DNA from: Diplosphaera chodatii
Taxonomy: Eukaryota; Chlorophyta; Trebouxiophyceae; Prasiolales; Stichococcaceae
Direction: 5' to 3'
Length of the DNA stretch: 64,000 nt
Assembly: GCA_032358165.1 (NCBI GenBank)
Contig: JAALGY010000012.1
Location: 620,001 to 684,000, forward strand
Notes under the pieces: generated by a model
Told to the model about the DNA's origin: nothing
Databases searched by the model: none
The model's input: only the letters and a program-made list of their open reading frames with translations
Shown: piece after piece, positions 23,696 through 34,617 of the stretch
Layout: each line of letters begins with the position of its first letter
Numbering within the stretch: the first letter of the stretch is position 1
Position numbers and translations under genes: made by a program

Positions 23696-25461
23696 ATGAA
23701 ACCCTGTGGGGCCTCTTTTTTGTATCAGTCGCTGTACAATGGCCCGGCGCGGGGCGGCAACCGTGGCGGCAAGGATCAGTTCAACTGGGATGTGAGCAGC
23801 ATGATCGGCATCTGGCATGCACCTCAGAGTACCTGTACTCCGCACAAACGCAAGTGTGTGTGTGTGTGTCACTGCTTGCTGCCACGCCCTGCAGAGCGTC
23901 AAGAATGATAAGGACCGGGAGTTTTACTTGGGGCACTCGGTGAAGGCGTCAACAGGAAGGCACGTGCATCACCGCGTGCTCGTTATCGGACTTTGTGTCT
24001 GCTTTCCTCTCTGGCGCCGGAAATCAGGCAATGCTGTGGCTCAATCTTTGTGGGTCGGGACGAAGTCCTCAGTGAGATCCGCATCCCTGGGCGCAGGTGG
24101 CAGAAAAACAAGGACATCCTGTGGTACACCCGGCAAAAGGGGGTGGATGAGGCACAGCAGCGGGCGGATGAGCTCGTTGCCATCAAGGCACGCGAGGAGG
24201 ATCTCATGGCCGAGGTCTGTCTTGTGTTTCGCTGGCGAAGTACTGGCTTGCAATGCACTGACTTGCAAAGTACTGGCCTGCGCCCCCACCGTGTCGAACT
24301 CAAATGGAATCAAACCGTCATGCTGCGTCAGCTTCACCTGCTCAGCAGCGCTCATGTGTGGTACAGGCGATGGGACTAAAACCCAAGAGCAGACCGGTTG
24401 CCATGCCAAAGCTAGACGCCACAGAAATGGAGCTGCTGATGCGGAAGGTGGGGTGCTGCTGTGGAACCTTGCAACCCAGTCCTAATGACGCTCTCCCAAG
24501 GCTCTGGGGCGCACCGCTGCTGACACATCCTTATGGTATGCTGGTCAACGATGCCAGGTACAAATGCCAGCATCAAGTCCTGTTGATGCTCACGATTACA
24601 GGCACGCGGGGAGGATGACGAGGAGGCAGCAGAGCCAGACGGCAAGGCGGTCGATCACATGCCGGGCCTGGGTTTTCATGCTGGGTAAGCATCACAGCTG
24701 CAAGCGTTTTATAACAAACATGTTAGCTGGTGCGCATCATCAGGAACAGTGGCAGCAAAGTGCGGCAGCATGTACATGGAGGCACATCTGAGCATGCTGC
24801 TGTCCACCTATGCATAGCCGCATGGTGTTGATATGCAAAACCACATGGTTTTGAGTCCCATCTGCATCTGTCTACCACATGTTCTCACAAGCACCCTCTG
24901 TACAGCCTAGAGTATGAGATGTACGCTGACATGTGTGTCTGCGCATGCAGCGACACGCTGGTTGCGAACGCTGGCGGCAGCGAGCACGAGGTGCTGGCGG
25001 GCACTGGCACCCAGCAGCCAGGCGCAGCTGCAGGGCAGGCAGCTGGTGGTGGCAACACCGCTGCTGGACAGCCGCTGCGTCTCAGCAGCGAGCAGCAGAA
25101 GCAGCTGGCAGAAGCGGAGAAGCGAGCCGCCAAGGCGACGCGCAAGGCAGAGAAAGAGGTGGGCACCTCTGGGTGGCTCACAGTTGCCTGTGTTGAGGAG
25201 GTTGGATACATCTCAGCATAAGAAGGCCTTCGGACGGTCTTGCCACATGCGTAATCACATGTGTAGGCGAGGAGAGTCGCAAAGACAGCCAGGAAGGAGG
25301 AGAAGAAGAGTGCCAAGCGGGACAGGCATGAAGGGCACAAGGCCAGGGGCAGCTCGCCAGGGCAGCAGATGGACAACCGTTCTTCCCCAAAACGGCGGGC
25401 AGACCAGCCCTCTTCAGATAGGCATCACAGTAAGCGGCACAAGCGTAGCCAAGAACAATAA
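23696..25461 (+). CDS. MMTAG2: MMTAG2 homologue (multiple myeloma tumor-associated protein 2 family)
   Basis: A nuclear, highly charged protein of a eukaryote-wide family, probably RNA-related; biochemical function unknown. Exons 23696-23791, 23895-23959, 24097-24214, 24367-24447, 24602-24684, 24951-25158 and 25267-25461 give 281 residues. The conserved N-terminal block is ARGGNRGGKDQFNWD, then SVKNDKDREFYLGHSVKAS and GRWQKNKDILWYTRQKG. Next come an acidic-helical region (EAQQRADELVAIKAREEDLM), LKPKSRPVAMPKLD and MPGLGF. The tail is Lys/Arg/His/Ser-rich and ends RHHSKRHKRSQEQ. Intron 2 has a GC donor. The family normally starts almost directly at the RGG block; here the residue before YNGPARGG is encoded by CTG, and the nearest in-frame ATG lies 13 codons upstream, which was taken as start. 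Confidence 0.88.
23854..23869. repeat. (GT)8 microsatellite
   Basis: Simple GT repeat in intron 1 of the MMTAG2 homologue. Confidence 0.9.
23960..24096 (+). other. GC-AG intron in MMTAG2
   Basis: The donor reads GGAAG|GCACGT and the acceptor GCGCAG|GTGGCAG. Only this junction restores the family-invariant GRWQK; using the nearby GT (CAC|GTGC) would delete the conserved Trp-Gln. Confidence 0.82.
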
Positions 25462-27111
25462 CGTCCGGTGCCGAGGCATCACGCAGGCAAGATAGTGTCC
25501 TGTCATGCTCTGCTGCGCTGCCAGTTGTTGTGGTTTCTCATCATCATGCAAGGAACGACGCAATTGCCATGAATTGCCAGTCCCAACGTATGTCTTGTTT
25601 GTCCGCCCATATACACCGAGATCCATCCCTCTTTGATGTCTCTCAAAACTCAGTTTTCAGGCTTACACGCTAACCTCTACTATGTCAGCCATGTCCGAGG
25701 TATTAAGGCATTCGTGCCTTCTACGCCCAGAGGGCAAGGCTGAATCCCAGAAGAATAGTCCTGTCAATTGCTACCGCTCACCGCCCGCAATCTGCCGCAC
25801 AGTGTTGCCGCATGCTTGTTGGACGCCTCTCAGCGTGTTGCCAACATTGTGCCACAGACGCCGGAGTTGTGTCTGCGTCCCAAGCGGGAGTGGCGCCAAC
25901 AGTGCGTCTCCAAAGGCCGCAAACACCTGTATGCATGGATCAACTCTAACAGATGCTGAGTGTACCTGTTCACAAACAGTGACGTGCTGCGACCGTTGCC
26001 GTGCGAGGACAGCCATCAGGCCCTCCGAATGCATGCCCCGCCATGGCGTCAGGTCTGCACGCACGTTGTTAGAGCCGGGGTCCTGCAAGTGGCCATCACC
26101 ATATCCAGGTCTTTCAACCTTCTTTTTGCAGCTGCGCTTCTTTGGGTTAGCAAGGCTGATGTTGCCGTCGCCAATGCGCTGCGACCGTGGCATCCTCACA
26201 GCTCCCGACATTGTTGCAAAGTGTAAACGAGCTACAGATTACAGTGATGCAGCGCTGAGATGCAGAATGTCAGGCGGGGCTTTTGCAACAGTTCGAGCAA
26301 TACGGGTGTCTCTGGCAGAAATCTGAATCGCGACAATTAGCACCTCCTTACTGCCTGCTTGACTCTCAGCGAAAGTCTCAGCGGTCGAATTAAAAGAAGC
26401 AAGGAGTTGTCCGCTGTCCAGTATTGAAGATCGAAGAGTGCGGGATGTGGGCGCATGTGGCTGCTGTCCTGCAGAGTTGCTCCAACCATTTGCAGGGTTC
26501 AGTGTCCAATTTTCTCCATGCGGCATGCACTGGCCTGAGCTGACACCCAGGCAACGCAAACCCTCAGTCAACTGCGGCCGCGCACGAGTGTGTTGCATGG
26601 CGTGCCAGGCTCCTCATCATCATGACAGTTTTAGAGCGCAACCACCATTGCTCTATTTGAAATTACCGCGCATTGAGGTCCAACGACGTGCACAGCTGCA
26701 ACACAGCGAAATCAAACATTCTCATAAGCCCCAAATTCGCTCAAATGTCACTTCAGCGCCGTGTCAAAATTGCAGGATTAGGGTTTCGTGCTGGCTGTAC
26801 CTGGGATAAGCCACGGTGTCACCCGCTTATGATCCAGACCCCATGATCACCCTTGTTCCTTGCTGCGGTGACACCCTGTTACCGCATCACATGCCGGCCC
26901 CGTGCTGCAGCTGGAGCGCACTTGATGCAGCTCCGCCACTGCGCTACGACAGCCTCCACACCACAGCCGCTGCTGCAGCCGGCATTGCTGCGGACACTCG
27001 GTGGCGGTGCTGGGATCGCCACCTCTGCAGGCTGCCGCCCTGCAGCTACCGAAAGCCTCTCCGGCTGTCCACTGCGCCGCCCCACCTCCGGTGGCGACCT
27101 GGCGCCTGCCC
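25462..27111. other. Convergent gap between MMTAG2 and DXS genes
   Basis: About 1.65 kb that should hold both 3' untranslated regions. Two minus-strand frames begin with ATG: 26598-26239 (119 residues) and 26211-25771 (146 residues, listed separately). Neither resembles a family I recognise. No repeat or mobile element was seen. Confidence 0.35.
25771..26211 (-). CDS. Doubtful single-exon hypothetical protein, 146 residues
   Basis: Not recognised. It starts with ATG (MSGAVRMPRSQR) and has a basic stretch NPKKRSCKKKVERPGY. The C-terminal half has ordinary amino-acid composition (PLPLGTQTQLRRLWHNVGNT) up to a TAG stop. It lies between two genes that converge, where an extra minus-strand gene would be squeezed behind DXS. 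It could be chance reading frame, part of a spliced gene with the frame at 26239-26598, or the DXS 3' region. Confidence 0.25.
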   Translation of the reverse strand: MSGAVRMPRSQRIGDGNISLANPKKRSCKKKVERPGYGDGHLQDPGSNNVRADLTPWRGMHSEGLMAVLARQRSQHVTVCEQVHSASVRVDPCIQVFAAFGDALLAPLPLGTQTQLRRLWHNVGNTLRGVQQACGNTVRQIAGGER

Positions 27112-30100
27112 TCAGTGCCCGTTGTCGAAGGATGTGCTGGAGGGCACATTTGGGCGCTCCACCAGGGACCGCACCGTCGCAATCACGTTGGCCGCCGACA
27201 GCCCCGCCTCCTCCAGCTGGTCCGACTGGCTGCCGTGCTCGATGAAGCTGCGGTTCACGCAAACTTATCAGGTGTGATGTTTGTCGTCAGGAACACTTGC
27301 AAGACGCCTGCTGCCCCATGCAGTTTGCGCAATTCGTTTGGATTGTGCGGAATCAGACTTGTGCAGGTCAGATGCCCTGAGGGGTTGGGGCCATACAAAC
27401 AGCAAGCTTGACAGGTGGCAAGCACACGGGTGTTGACAGTATGTACCTGCAGGGCCCTGAACAGGCATAAAGGTCGAAAGACAACGCAGCTGCTCATGTC
27501 TGAGACTGATCAGTGCAGCAACCCACCGGTCGGGCAGCATCATGGAGCGGAACTTGAGGTTGCCGCCATCCAGCGCGCCCTCGTTGATCAGGAAATTGAG
27601 CACGTGCGCGGCAAAGCCGCCGATGGCGCCCTCCTCCACCGTCACCATCACCTGCACAGCGAGTACAGTAGGAACACCTCAAGATGAGAGTCTCAAGCCG
27701 TCCCTGCTTGATAACATGGCCGCCATGTTTTGCTGCCCTCAGAATGCCTGCACTCCGGCGCGACAGCTTGCAAGGCACTAACACCGGCCACACACTGTGC
27801 TGGGTCATGCAGACCCTCATCTTCAAAGATGGGCAAAGGTGCACAGGACTTGGCGCAGACCACGCGGCGCAGGACAGATGGGTCTTGACCAGACAGAGTG
27901 GCAGCGTTGGCTGGGGCATTGCCACCGATGCTAGGTATGACAAGGCGGCACCGGGTGCTTGTGCGCCAGCTTGCGGATGAGGCCCTCGTCCAGGGGTTTG
28001 CAGAACCGAGCATCCATGACCGTCGCCTCAATGCCCGACTTGGCAAGCTGCTCCGCGGCCGCCATGCATGTCTGCATCCAGGCGGGCGCACGGTCGAAAC
28101 TGGGGATGCACGGCCAGGGTTGGCGCTGGTGGGATGACGTGCTGAGGGCGCAGCTGAGACAGCAGCTGTGCAAGCTGCACAACTGGCGAGTTGCCTCCCG
28201 TTCAAATGTTACACGCACCTGCACCATGGTGCCATAGCCGATGAGCGCCACGTCCTTGCCCTCCCGCCGCAACACGCCCTTCCCGATCTGAGTCAGCACA
28301 GGATGCGACTCGTGTCAGTGCAGCTGTGGTGAAGGGCCATGCAACGCAGGTCTCAGACCACTGACCATGACTGTCCGCTCACGCCCATGCAGTGCCTGCA
28401 CCGTTGGTGTGCATCGAACAGCAGTGGGGCCGCATGATATGCTGGATCTGGAAATCAGACCCACCTCGATGGGCGTGCCCTTGAAGCCGGTGATCCCCGC
28501 AGCCGCCAGGTCCACACCAATGCCGTTGCCGCGCGGGAAGCGGAAACAGATAGGGTGCTTGTCCATTGCTGTTGACGTCGCCACCTGGAGCCAGCCGGTG
28601 AGTGAGCTGAAAACAGTGCACAGCAACGTGCGGAGGCTTGGTACTGGGTTGCTGCATTGATCACAATGCGATGTGGATGGAGAGCAGGCCCTCCGTAGCA
28701 GCAGGCTGCACTGTAAACACCGTCCTGACCAGCTTGTCAATCGCAGATAACATGCCGGTCTCAGGCATGACGCAGCAGCAGAATCATGCATATGAGCAGA
28801 CCCACCATGTGGATAAGCTCTGCCTCATCAGAGGGCGCCATGACGATCATGTTGGGCAGCGTCGCCATGTATGTAACATCAAACGCGCCGCAGTGCGTTG
28901 CCCCATCGGCGCCGACCAGACCACCACGGTCCATGGCAAAACGCACTGCACGACGAATCGATCGGTGAGTACCGAGAAGTGGGTTGTGCGTCCATGCTTT
29001 CCTGTTGGACAGGAGTGGGGTTAGGCAGCCCACCTGGCAGGTCCTGGAGCGCGACGTCGTGCACGACCTGGTCGAAGCCACGCTGCAGGAAGGTGGAGTA
29101 AATGGCGCAGAAGGGCACCAGGCCCTCGCAGGCCAGGCCAGCGGCAAACGTAACCTGGCCATAGGACAAGGCTTCACATGATAAATCGCCCAACTGGATT
29201 AATGTGCTTAGGTCAGGCAGACGTTGTGCGAATGCTGCAGTTGCCTTGCTGGGCTTGCAGGTCGACTTGCAGCTGAAAAATACACCAGTGGCACCTCAAA
29301 CTGGTGAATAAGTGCAGGAAAGAAAAGATCTGCCTACCGCATGCTGTTCGGCAATGCCGACATCAAAGGTACGCTCTGGGAAGCGTGCTGAGAAGCGGTT
29401 CATGCCGGTGCCCCCGCCCATCGCAGCATGGATCCCGATTATCCTCGAGTCCCTCTCTGCCTCCGCCAGCAGTGCATCCGCAAAGTAGTTTGTATACGAC
29501 TGCGCCTGCGCATGTGAAAGGTTAACAAGATCAGAGGGTCAAGTCATGGTCACATGCCTTAGGTTGGAGACCGATCAGCAGTGGCGGAACGTGGTCGCCT
29601 ATCACGCTGTTCAAGGAGCACAGTTGCAGTCATGGCTGTGCCACACCCACCACAAAGACTGGCAAACTCACCTTCGACTTGGTCTTGAACTGCTTGCCAG
29701 TGGCCTTGTCAAACTTGCCAACGCCGTGCATCCGGTCTGAGGCTGACACGGCAGGGTCATAGCCACGCCCCTTGTCCGTGATAACATGAATCAGCACTGG
29801 ACCCGTTGTCTGCGTGTTCTTCACATCTGCAGAACAGACAGCACATGGCCACGAGCGTTAACTGAAGCAGTATGCAAAGGGCAGCAAGCCATGACACATG
29901 GCCACGCGAACGGTCAAAGAAGTCAGCTAAAACCTGCAAGTGGCTGCTTGAACATGTGCCTTGCGCCACACCACATGGCAACATATCCAGTCAATATGCA
30001 TGCAAGCTGGGCAACATACCTTGCAGCACGTCCACCAGGTCTGACATCTTATGGCCGTCTATGGGGCCGATGTAGTACAGGCCCAGCTCCTCAAAAAGCG

Positions 30101-32239
30101 TTGAGCCGCTGCCGCTGATCATGCCGCGCGCATACTCATCGATCTTCGATGTGGCCTGTGGCATCCAGAGCCACGTCTCAGTAACATGGCGCAGGTGACA
30201 TGCTGAGTTTCTTCCTCTCGAGTGTAACACTTCATGTCCTGCTTGATTGCAGATGGTCTGGTGATTGCAGATGGTCTGATGCAAACACACGCATGCACTC
30301 CATTCGGCATTCTGCTGCATCATGCATGCATTGTGCTCATGCTTTGGTGGTACTAGTTAAGCAACCTGATGCCCAGGGCACACCAGTCGGTTGTCTCATC
30401 CAGACGACCAGCCGCTAGGTCTGCAGGGGCGGGCGCAGCGCAAAGGGTGAACAGACCTCTTGAAAGCCCTCGGGCAGCTGCTTGGTGATGCCCTTGGCAA
30501 TCTCACGCAGCTCCCGCAGCCCGCGGTTGGCCTGCAGCCGCGCCAATGCTCCAGAGAGCGCGCCCACCGGGTCTTGCTTCTGGCCATTGTACTGCGTCGG
30601 CAGCGACACCTGCCGGCATGCAGAACTTGATGTTGATATTCTCAGATGCAGACATGTGCATTGAACTTGGCAATGGAGCACGAGTAGGAGCTAGACCCTG
30701 TAGGCTATGCTGAGGGGCAAGTAGGTCATGCATGCAGGTGCACACCCTTGCATTACCAGGTAGCAAACAGCGATATGCAAGAGCGGACCTGCTGGTTGTC
30801 GTTCAGGATGACAATCATGTTGGTGTCCATGAAGCCAGCATGGTTCATCGCCTCATATGCCATGCCACCTGTGATCGCGCCGTCCCCGATGACAGCAATG
30901 CAGTGGTTCTTCCGCTTCTGTGGGCAGCGAAAGCAGACTGTGAGGAGAGCCTAGAGCACCTGCCCTGAGTCCAGTCACATGCATCCATCTGCAGAGTATG
31001 TTAAACTGTACCAGAGGTGCCAGGCAGGGTTGCTGGTGGCAGTGCCATGATTGTGTATTGCACCTTAAAGTCGCGACCGACTGCCATGCCCAGCGCTGCA
31101 GATACTGAGGTGGAGCTGTGACCCGCACCAAAGGGGTCATACTCGCTCTCACTCCGGTTTGTGAAGCCTGTACAACAGAGTGAGCTGCGTATAGCATTTT
31201 TTTTGGCATGCACAAGCTGTATGGACAGCAGTAGCAACAGCTACAGGTGCAGTTGGAGCGGCATGTTCACAACGTGCTCACCTGATAGGCCACCAGTCTG
31301 GCGGATGGTGCTCATGCGCGACCGCCGGTTGGTCAGGATCTTATGCACATAAGCCTGATGGCCCACGTCATATATGATCTTGTCCTCCGGAGAGTTGAAC
31401 ACCTGTGCATTGTAGGCACGGCACATCAGGACCCAGCGGCAGAGCTCAAGCTCGCCTGCCATACCATCCATCACCGAAACCTTACATCAGAGCACACAAG
31501 CAACCGACACATCAACAGTGTGTTCATCAGCACAGCACGAGTGTCTCTACAGGGAGTATTGACATCCCAGTGTACCTTGTGCAATGCGACAGTGAGCTCA
31601 ACGACGCCAAGGGACGCGCCGAGGTGACCGCCGGTCTGCGATACGGTGTGTATCAGGTCCGATCGGATCTCGCGGCACAGTTGCCGCAGCTGTTCGTTGT
31701 TGAAGTTCTTCATGTGCACTGGGTAGGACACTGTGTCCAGCAGCGGTGTTGGCGGCCCTGTTGGCTCCCAGCCATCGATGTCGTCTGACGAGATTTTGTC
31801 CCAGTCCTGCAGTCCGTTCAGCCCCGCATCATGGATGACCGTCGTCAGCGATACGCACAATGTCGACGTGCACATTTCGTCCACAGGCTAGTCTGGTCAA
31901 CTGCACTCATGTCCGCTAGGTGGCGCACCATTGCACCAATTTCTTTCCGCCCTCCCCGCTGCGGTGTGGCCTACAAGCAGGGTGCGAAGCGGGTGTACCA
32001 TCAGTGGTTGATGAAGTCCATAGTCACGGGCTTGTTCAGCCCGTCGGCTTGCTTACCTCAGCCAGCACATGCTGCCGCCTCCCCTGCTCTGCATGGCGGC
32101 AACACTGCCGGGCGACGCCCTTAGCCAGCGGGCAGCCTGCAACCGTATGAAGTGAGTGCAACCTTGCCGATTGCGGCAATTGGCAGTCGCGTTGAAGGGT
32201 CATGGCGAGGTGGCAATGGTGCCGCAGTGCTGCAGACAT
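27112..32239 (-). CDS. DXS: 1-deoxy-D-xylulose-5-phosphate synthase (DXS), chloroplastic
   Basis: DXS condenses pyruvate and glyceraldehyde 3-phosphate, with thiamine diphosphate, in the first step of the plastid MEP pathway. Sixteen exons join in phase to 734 residues: 32239-32057, 31806-31576, 31402-31282, 31167-31064, 30917-30789, 30609-30457, 30155-30020, 29826-29672, 29499-29338, 29154-29034, 28945-28806, 28584-28465, 28287-28219, 28071-27952, 27651-27527 and 27247-27112. Exon 1 is a transit peptide (His/Arg/Cys/Ser-rich). Key motifs are intact: [37 protein letters not shown], the TPP-binding [19 protein letters not shown] with [31 protein letters not shown] with the catalytic Glu, and [10 protein letters not shown] and VEEGAIGGF in the C-terminal domain. 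It is divergent from the RRM gene. It supplies precursors for carotenoids, hence a metabolic (not operon) link to Z-ISO. Confidence 0.95.
30245..30278. repeat. Tandem repeat, 18-base unit, two copies
   Basis: GATTGCAGATGGTCTG repeats with an 18-base period inside a DXS intron. Each copy carries a TTGCAG acceptor-like string on the plus strand, but the gene runs on the minus strand, so it is not a splice site of DXS. Confidence 0.85.
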
Positions 32240-33052
32240 GGCAACCTCCTGGCAGCAAGCGCCAGGTGCAGCTCCCGTACCGTGAAAGAAGGCGCTGCCT
32301 CTGGCCCTCAGCTGCGCCTCAGCCTGCAGCCAGCACGTGGTTGTCATGCACATGCGACCTGGACCAGATTCACCATGCAGCTACCAACTATTTGCACCTG
32401 GGCACTGCATCTGGTTCCCGTGAGGGTCTGCGCCATGCCCGTGTTTGGCGCCGGACAGCGCAGCGGGCGAAAGACGCCAGAGAGATAGAGACCCAATATC
32501 AGCACCCCACAAGCAAGCCCGATTGCTGCCACAGCCTCCCACACAACCGCAGCTGACAGCCGCTGGCCCGCAGCGGTAAGTCTGCCAAACAGCTCACTGA
32601 TGTTGTTTCCAGCAAGATCGTCGGGATCGCAAGCTTCGCAAGCTCAGACCAACCTGATCAAGTCTCAGAAACGAGATCCAAGATGTTTGCAGGGGACCAG
32701 TACTTTGACGCAACACGAACAGCGGGATCTGGAGCAGCATGAGCTTTACGGTTAACAGCTTCGACAAACAAACAGACCTTCGCAATTCGCAATTCGCTCC
32801 TCCACACTCCATACACGGACCTTGAGCGTGCTGACAAGCCGCACAAGGCGCACAGGCAGCGAGCACCGTTTGTTGTGAGCTTCCGTCTCTTACACACCTC
32901 CCTCAGTGGCTGTTGCGCCTGCACCCGCTGACCTCCGGGAAGTTCTGCAGTTCACGAAGTTGCCGCAGCAGCAATCAAGCTCCGTGTGCTTCTCAGCTGC
33001 CGACTGACCATCTCAGCCGCTTGAGCCCATCAGCGCTTGCGGCCGCATCCGC
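32240..33052. other. Divergent promoter region DXS / RRM gene, with an unresolved small membrane ORF
   Basis: This should carry both promoters. Within it, on the minus strand (about 32400-32570), a frame reads VVWEAVAAIGLACGVLILGL, a clean hydrophobic segment with the W-E start seen in small respiratory subunits such as complex I MWFE. It is followed at 32290-32340 by a possible exon AEAQLRARGSAFFH with good splice borders. No ATG or stop completes it, so it is not called as a gene. The short tandem motif CGCAATTCGCAATTCGC lies near 32776. Confidence 0.35.
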
Positions 33053-33538
33053 ATGCAATCCACTGCGGTGGCCGTCGGCGGAAAGGGAACAAATCCAAAG
33101 ACTACCCTTTATATCGGCGGCCTCGAGGAGAGCATCACAGAGGGTATCCTACACTCGGCGTTCATCCCCTTCGGCGACATCAAGGACGTGTCCATTCCAC
33201 TGGACAACACAACCGGCAAGCACCGCGGCTTTGGCTTCGTGGAGTTCGAGGCCAAGGATGATGCCAACGACGCCATTGACAACATGCACAACGCGGAGCT
33301 TTATGGCCGCGTCCTGCGAGTCAACTATGCGCAGCCAATGAAGATCAAGGGCGGGGACAAAGGCTGGTCGCACCAGGCTGTCTGGGCAGATGCGGATGAC
33401 TGGTTTGAGCGGCAGGAGGCAGAGGATCAGCTCAGCAAGCTGGAGGAAGAGCAGCGGCTCAAGGCGCAGAAAGAGGAGAATGCCAAGCATCTGCCAAAGG
33501 ATCCAATGGCAGAGATGGAGGAGGCGCTGGCAACATAA
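33053..33538 (+). CDS. RRM-only RNA-binding protein related to cyclophilin E (PPIE)
   Basis: A single-exon gene of 161 residues. An RRM fills residues 17-97: RNP2 TLYIGGL and RNP1 [10 protein letters not shown] are intact, and the surrounding sequence ([38 protein letters not shown]) is the type found at the N-terminus of cyclophilin E. The cyclophilin domain is absent. Instead there is an acidic-basic coiled tail ([19 protein letters not shown] ... [12 protein letters not shown]) like that of land-plant RRM-only relatives. A role in the spliceosome is inferred from the family. The lack of introns contrasts with its neighbours. It starts at the ATG giving [12 protein letters not shown]. Confidence 0.88.
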   Translation: MQSTAVAVGGKGTNPKTTLYIGGLEESITEGILHSAFIPFGDIKDVSIPLDNTTGKHRGFGFVEFEAKDDANDAIDNMHNAELYGRVLRVNYAQPMKIKGGDKGWSHQAVWADADDWFERQEAEDQLSKLEEEQRLKAQKEENAKHLPKDPMAEMEEALAT

Positions 33539-33667
33539 TGCCACTGCTTAGCATTGCAAATTCCTGCAGATGGTAGTGTTCAGACGTCTTCTCTCGGCAC
33601 AGAAGCAGCATGGAATTTGATAACGTGGCTGAGACACATACCGTAATGACTCGTTGCCACCAACCCT

Positions 33668-33672
33668 TGTAA
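33668..33672 (+). terminator. Candidate TGTAA polyadenylation signal of the RRM gene
   Basis: TGTAA 130 bases after the stop codon, a typical distance for chlorophyte transcripts. Position-based inference. Confidence 0.4.
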
Positions 33673-33833
33673 CATGTTGGCATCGAAAACTTGCAGTGTC
33701 TGGGTTTGCACAAGGTCAATCAACCCAAAGACCATATACCAAATGTCAGCATTGCTGCCAACAAAGCACCCTCTTCTTGCCTTGACCCTGCTATATGACG
33801 GACTCCATGCATGTGAATGGGAGCGCACTCTCC

Positions 33834-34103
33834 TCATCCCATCCGCTTTGCTTGTGTCCAGTGCACCGCCCACGCTGGAATGGCGACGCCAGCGCCCACA
33901 AGGCCAATGGTCCCCAGAGCCATCTTGACCTTCCTGTTCTTCATGGCGGTGATGTTGTACATGTGCTCTGCGTGGATATAGTCGTCATATCCCCCAGTAG
34001 CGTGTCCATGGCCGCCGGACCGCGCGGCGCTTGTCTGCATGGACCGTGCGGCCTTGGGTGCCTGTGTCAGTGCACGCTTTGTGGCTTGCAACACGGCAGA
34101 CAT
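33834..34103 (-). CDS. Small mitochondrial-type membrane protein, possibly cytochrome c oxidase subunit 7C-like
   Basis: A single-exon 89-residue protein. The N-terminus is Ala/Arg/Thr/Gln-rich with MQTSAARSGGHGHATGG, which fits a mitochondrial presequence and cleavage area. It is followed by MYNITAMKNRKVKMALGTIG and one hydrophobic segment (GLVGAGVAIPAWAVHW) with a short basic end TQAKRMG. The pattern basic-loop, Gly-rich helix, A-x-P, Q-x-K resembles COX7C, but the similarity is weak at this length. Other small respiratory-chain subunits remain possible. Divergent from UTP15. Confidence 0.6.
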   Translation of the reverse strand: MSAVLQATKRALTQAPKAARSMQTSAARSGGHGHATGGYDDYIHAEHMYNITAMKNRKVKMALGTIGLVGAGVAIPAWAVHWTQAKRMG

Positions 34104-34617
34104 CCTGACAGCTGACTGCGTGCCGAGCGGCCCAGTACGCCTCGCCGATTGTCAGCTGTAAAACACTGTCCCGCTGGATTGCCGAGTGGGCTGTGATCCT
34201 GTGAACCTATGATCGTTGGGCTCGAAGCCAGACTGATTTGGCAACACCCTGCAAGAAGACTGTCAGACAGCGCACGTGGTGTGCAGAGCGCAGCCGAACT
34301 GCCGAGACTTTCATTGTGTTGCAGTGTGCAAATTGCTTGAGACGGTGAGAGAGACCACTTACATGCAAGATCGTCACTCGGTGAACTGCGTTTTGCGTTC
34401 CTTCGTGCTGAGTCTGCGCAGCACTTGTTGCTTGATGGGCGCAGTCACATTCATGGCTGACCTTCATAGCTCAGGTTGCAGCCCCTGAGATCCAGCGTGA
34501 ACAGCCTCGTGTGCAAACTCATGCAGCAGCATGCTTTCCTGCATAGAAGGCGCTGATCAGGTTGGCAGCTAGCGGCAGCCGCTATGGTAGGCTAGTTAAT
34601 CCCCTACTTGCGCGGCA
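34104..34617. other. Divergent promoter region COX7C-like / UTP15
   Basis: No coding sequence recognised. It should contain two promoters; no clear TATA box or known operator was found. Confidence 0.4.

Noticed and set aside
32913..33341. 142-codon plus frame with Ser/Arg-rich translation
   Set aside because: Overlaps the RRM gene in another frame; only the frame starting at 33053 has RNP1 and RNP2.
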